Origin: CBFGTJ01 sp965651815
GTDB lineage: Bacteria; Actinomycetota; Acidimicrobiia; Acidimicrobiales; Microtrichaceae
Assembly (NCBI GenBank): GCA_965651815.1
Contig: CBFGTJ010000042.1
Coordinates: 1 to 19,557, forward strand
DNA length: 19,557 nucleotides
Reading direction: 5' to 3'
Shown here in pieces: positions 17,457 through 19,557 of the stretch. The first letter of the stretch is position 1. Every line of letters begins with the position of its first letter. The notes under the pieces were generated by a model, which saw only the letters and a program-made list of their open reading frames with translations, was not told the DNA's origin and ran no database searches. A program made the translations under genes and the position numbers.

Positions 17457-17462
17457 AAACCG

Positions 17463-18875
17463 ATGCGATCGACACGCAACCGGGGCGCGGACCCCAGTGC
17501 GCGCTGGCACCGGCCCGTGCGGCTGGTGATGGCGGCCCTCACCGCCGTGCTCGTGGCCCTGGCCGGGCCGTTGGCGACGACCTCGGGGGCGGCACCCGAG
17601 GTGGACGATCCCCCGACCGCCGCGGCGTGGGGAGCCGAGTGGCTCGCGAAGGAGCTCGGGGCCGGCATCCCGGTCGAGACCTTCGGATCACCTGACTGGG
17701 GCACCACCCTCGACGCCGCCCTGGCGCTGGTGGCCGTGGACGGGCACCAGGCCCTGCTCGACGAGGTCTGGGCACAGGTCGAGGCGCAGCGCGAGTCGAT
17801 CGTCACGGCGTCCGGCGCGGACGTGCCGGGCCGGCTCGCGCAGGTGATCCTGCTGGCCGTCGGGCTTGGTGAGGACCCGACCTCGGTCGGCGCCGCGCCC
17901 GGTGAGGACCTCGTCGCCCGCCTCGAGGACACGCGCACCACCGCGGGGCCCGACGAGGGGCTCTTCGGCAGCCAGGACGCCACCTACGACGGCGCGTACC
18001 GGCAGGGCTACTCGCTCGCGGCGCTCGTCGCCGCGGGGGTGACCCCGGACCCGACCGCCGTGCAGTGGCTGCTCGACCAGCAGTGCGACGACGGGTCGTG
18101 GATGCCGCACCGCACCGACCTCAGCGAACCGTGCGCCTTCGACGGTGGCGCCTTCGTCGGGCCCGACACCAACTCGACCGCCCCGGCCATCAGCGGCCTG
18201 ATCGCCGCCGGTGCGGGTGGGGAACCGGCCGTGGCCGATGCGCTGGCGTGGCTGGACTCGGTCCAGAACGACGACGGCGGCTGGGGGTTCTTCCCCGGTG
18301 ACGGCTCCGACCCGAACTCGACGGCGGTGGTCGTGATGGCCCTCCGGTCGGCCGGGGTGCTCGACGACCCGGAGTTCGACGACCGGGCGGGGAGCCCGCT
18401 CGAGTCGCTGCTGTCGTTCCAGCTCGCCTGCGCGGCGGGGGCCGACGCCGGTGCGTTCACCTTCCCCGGCTCGGGCGACCTTCCCAACACGATGGCGACC
18501 GCGCAGGGCACCAGCGCCGCGGCCGGAGCCACCCTGGGCATCACCGGGCCCCTGGTGACGGTGTCGTTCGAGGACCCGTGCCCGCCTACCACCACGACCA
18601 CCACGACGACCACCACCACGACCACGACGACCACGTCGACGGTGCCGGTCGGTGGCCCGCCGGACGGCAGCGCCGGTGACGACCCGCCGGGCGGAGCCGA
18701 TCCGGTGCCCGACGTCGCCGACCTCGCCTCGGAGCGCGCGGGCGGCGGTGGGGGTCGATCCGGCTCGCTCGCGAGGACCGGCACCGAGGCCTCGCACCTC
18801 GCGTCGGTCGGTGCGGCCCTGCTTCTGCTCGGTGCCGCGGTGTCGCTCACCGCGTCGCGTCGCCGGCGTGCCTGA
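17463..18875 (+). CDS. Secreted, sortase-anchored alpha/alpha-barrel protein (prenyltransferase/squalene-cyclase repeat type), putative B12-binding
   Basis: A 470-residue surface protein. A signal peptide (basic start, hydrophobic 20-40, cleavage near SGA-AP at 42-44) is followed by a helical repeat domain (about 50-365). Repeats include WLLDQQCDDGSW (202-213) and WLDSVQNDDGGWGF (263-276), QW-like motifs of terpene-cyclase/prenyltransferase barrels. The cyclase DXDDTA position reads D-x-N-S-T-A twice (235-240, 283-288), so catalysis is unlikely. Four Cys (C208, C224, C323, C373) could form disulfides. Then come 16 Thr (376-391), a Pro/Gly spacer, the LARTG sorting motif (436-440), a membrane helix (about 446-465) and RRRR, the layout recognised by class E sortases. 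The same barrel fold forms the N-terminal domain of intrinsic factor and transcobalamin. With the riboswitch upstream, a cobalamin-capture role is inferred, not shown. RBS GAGGAG is 6 nt before the ATG. Confidence 0.8.
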   Translation: MRSTRNRGADPSARWHRPVRLVMAALTAVLVALAGPLATTSGAAPEVDDPPTAAAWGAEWLAKELGAGIPVETFGSPDWGTTLDAALALVAVDGHQALLDEVWAQVEAQRESIVTASGADVPGRLAQVILLAVGLGEDPTSVGAAPGEDLVARLEDTRTTAGPDEGLFGSQDATYDGAYRQGYSLAALVAAGVTPDPTAVQWLLDQQCDDGSWMPHRTDLSEPCAFDGGAFVGPDTNSTAPAISGLIAAGAGGEPAVADALAWLDSVQNDDGGWGFFPGDGSDPNSTAVVVMALRSAGVLDDPEFDDRAGSPLESLLSFQLACAAGADAGAFTFPGSGDLPNTMATAQGTSAAAGATLGITGPLVTVSFEDPCPPTTTTTTTTTTTTTTTTSTVPVGGPPDGSAGDDPPGGADPVPDVADLASERAGGGGGRSGSLARTGTEASHLASVGAALLLLGAAVSLTASRRRRA

Positions 18876-18901
18876 GCCCCGTCGCCTCACCCGGCCGACA
18901 C

Positions 18902-18951
18902 GTTCTGTGCTGCGAGGTCGGGGTGTGAACCCCGACCTCGCATCGCAGAAC
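18902..18951. repeat. 50-bp palindromic element, copy 3
   Basis: Arms 18902-18924 and 18929-18951 match at 21 of 23 positions (one further pair is a G-U wobble as RNA). Left end GTTCTGTG and right end CAGAAC are as in copy 2, and total length is again 50 bp, but the inner stem (GCGAGGTCGGGG) differs. It begins 27 nt after the barrel-protein stop and overlaps the likely start of the next gene. Confidence 0.75.
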
Positions 18952-19557
18952 CGGAGGGTCGCGCTCGTGGCCGCCACGGCGATGCTGCTCGGCGGGCTCG
19001 GCGCGATCCTCGGTGGACCGTTCGCTGCCGAGCCGGCCGCGGCGGCGTCCTGCGGGCCCGCACCGGCCGGCAAGGTCGCCGTCATGGTTGTCATCGACCC
19101 GGGCTCGGGTCCGGTCCAGCAGCGTTGCGTGACCGTGGACGCCGGCAGGACCGGCATGGAGGCGCTGTACGCGGCCGCGCAGGTGCGCCCACACCCCAGC
19201 AACGGGGGGTTCGTGTGCGGCATCGGAGGTGTGCCGCCGGCGCCCGAGTGCGCGTGGGGGGACCCCGCCGCGGACTCGTGGTCGTACTGGTACGCCTCGC
19301 CCGGTGGCAGCTGGCAGTTCTCCACCGTCGGCGCAGCGGGGCGCCGCCTCCCGGACCGGTGCGCGGTCGAGGGCTGGTCGTTCCGTCCGCAGCGCGCGAA
19401 GTCGCCGCCGCGCGTCGCGCCCCCCTCCGTGGCGTGCGAGGCGGCCGCCGCGCCACCCGCGGCGGCGCCGAAGCCGGCGCCCGCCCCGCCCCGCCCCGCC
19501 ACCCGACCCCGCGACGGCGGTGGCCCGGCCGGGCCCTCCGACTCCGTGGCACCCGCG
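18925..19557 (+). CDS. Secreted protein with DUF4430/transcobalamin C-domain-like segment (3' end cut by window)
   Basis: The frame is open from GTG 18925 to the window end (211 codons, no stop). The start MNPDLASQNRRVALVAATAM has RR before a hydrophobic stretch and AAEPAAAA before the first Cys: a signal peptide. The mature part has TGMEALYAAAQVR, a Cys-containing GGFVCGIGG..PPAPECAWG, then DSWSYWYASPGGSWQFSTVG and a closing VEGWSF, the aromatic pattern of DUF4430-like beta domains (C-terminal domain of transcobalamin). A Pro/Ala-rich tail follows. An alternative GTG at 18967 has a better ribosome-binding site (GGAGGG, 8 nt) but would lose the basic signal-peptide start. It lies 49 nt after the barrel gene and is probably in the same riboswitch-controlled operon. 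Confidence 0.7.
   Translation, partial: MNPDLASQNRRVALVAATAMLLGGLGAILGGPFAAEPAAAASCGPAPAGKVAVMVVIDPGSGPVQQRCVTVDAGRTGMEALYAAAQVRPHPSNGGFVCGIGGVPPAPECAWGDPAADSWSYWYASPGGSWQFSTVGAAGRRLPDRCAVEGWSFRPQRAKSPPRVAPPSVACEAAAAPPAAAPKPAPAPPRPATRPRDGGGPAGPSDSVAPA

Noticed and set aside
18588..18635. Phase-variable DNA repeat in the Thr linker
   Set aside because: The ACC and ACG codons alternate irregularly, so it is a selected Thr stretch rather than a perfect DNA repeat prone to frameshift.
17463..18875. Squalene-hopene or terpene cyclase activity for the barrel protein
   Set aside because: There is no DXDD catalytic motif; it has a signal peptide and a wall anchor, and it follows a B12 riboswitch.

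Overview
The window is high-GC DNA with dense, co-oriented genes, all on the + strand. It suggests an actinobacterium, possibly of the Acidimicrobiia type. That is inferred from GC content, GTG starts, TAnnnT promoters and the gene order ruvCAB / queA-tgt-yajC-secDF / relA / hisS / aspS. No species can be named from sequence alone.

Layout. 149-2336: ruvC-ruvA-ruvB, the complete Holliday-junction processing operon, with overlapping or closely spaced starts. 2345-3432: an AbiEi-like N-terminal/DUF559-like nuclease gene lying between two copies of a 50-bp palindrome. 3583-4731: an LCAD-type acyl-CoA dehydrogenase. 4769-6921: queA and tgt, two steps of the tRNA queuosine pathway. 6967-10315: yajC-secD-secF, the accessory part of the Sec translocase. 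10396-12665: relA/rel, a bifunctional (p)ppGpp synthetase/hydrolase, preceded by a possible leaderless 17-codon upstream ORF. 12742-14031: a divergent protein with a PlsC-like HX4D motif. 14082-17196: hisS and aspS.

The accessory part, and the most interesting, is 17223-19557. A cobalamin riboswitch precedes a gene for a secreted alpha/alpha-barrel protein (terpene-cyclase/prenyltransferase-repeat fold without the catalytic DXDD) that carries a Thr linker and an LAXTG sorting signal. Next comes a second secreted protein, cut by the window edge, with a DUF4430-like segment. In animals, intrinsic factor and transcobalamin join the same two kinds of domain in one B12-binding chain. The locus therefore looks like a split, cell-surface B12-capture system under B12 control. 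The function is inference; the riboswitch, the secretion and sorting signals and the gene pair are read from the sequence.

Across the window, several starts sit 6-9 nt after a TAnnnT -10 box, which points to leaderless transcripts. Three intergenic palindromes, each exactly 50 bp with GTTCTGTG at the left end, lie next to stop codons and form a dispersed repeat family. I saw no tRNA or rRNA genes, insertion sequences, prophage genes or CRISPR arrays. No gene-free stretch exceeds 300 bases; the longest (17197-17462) holds the riboswitch leader.
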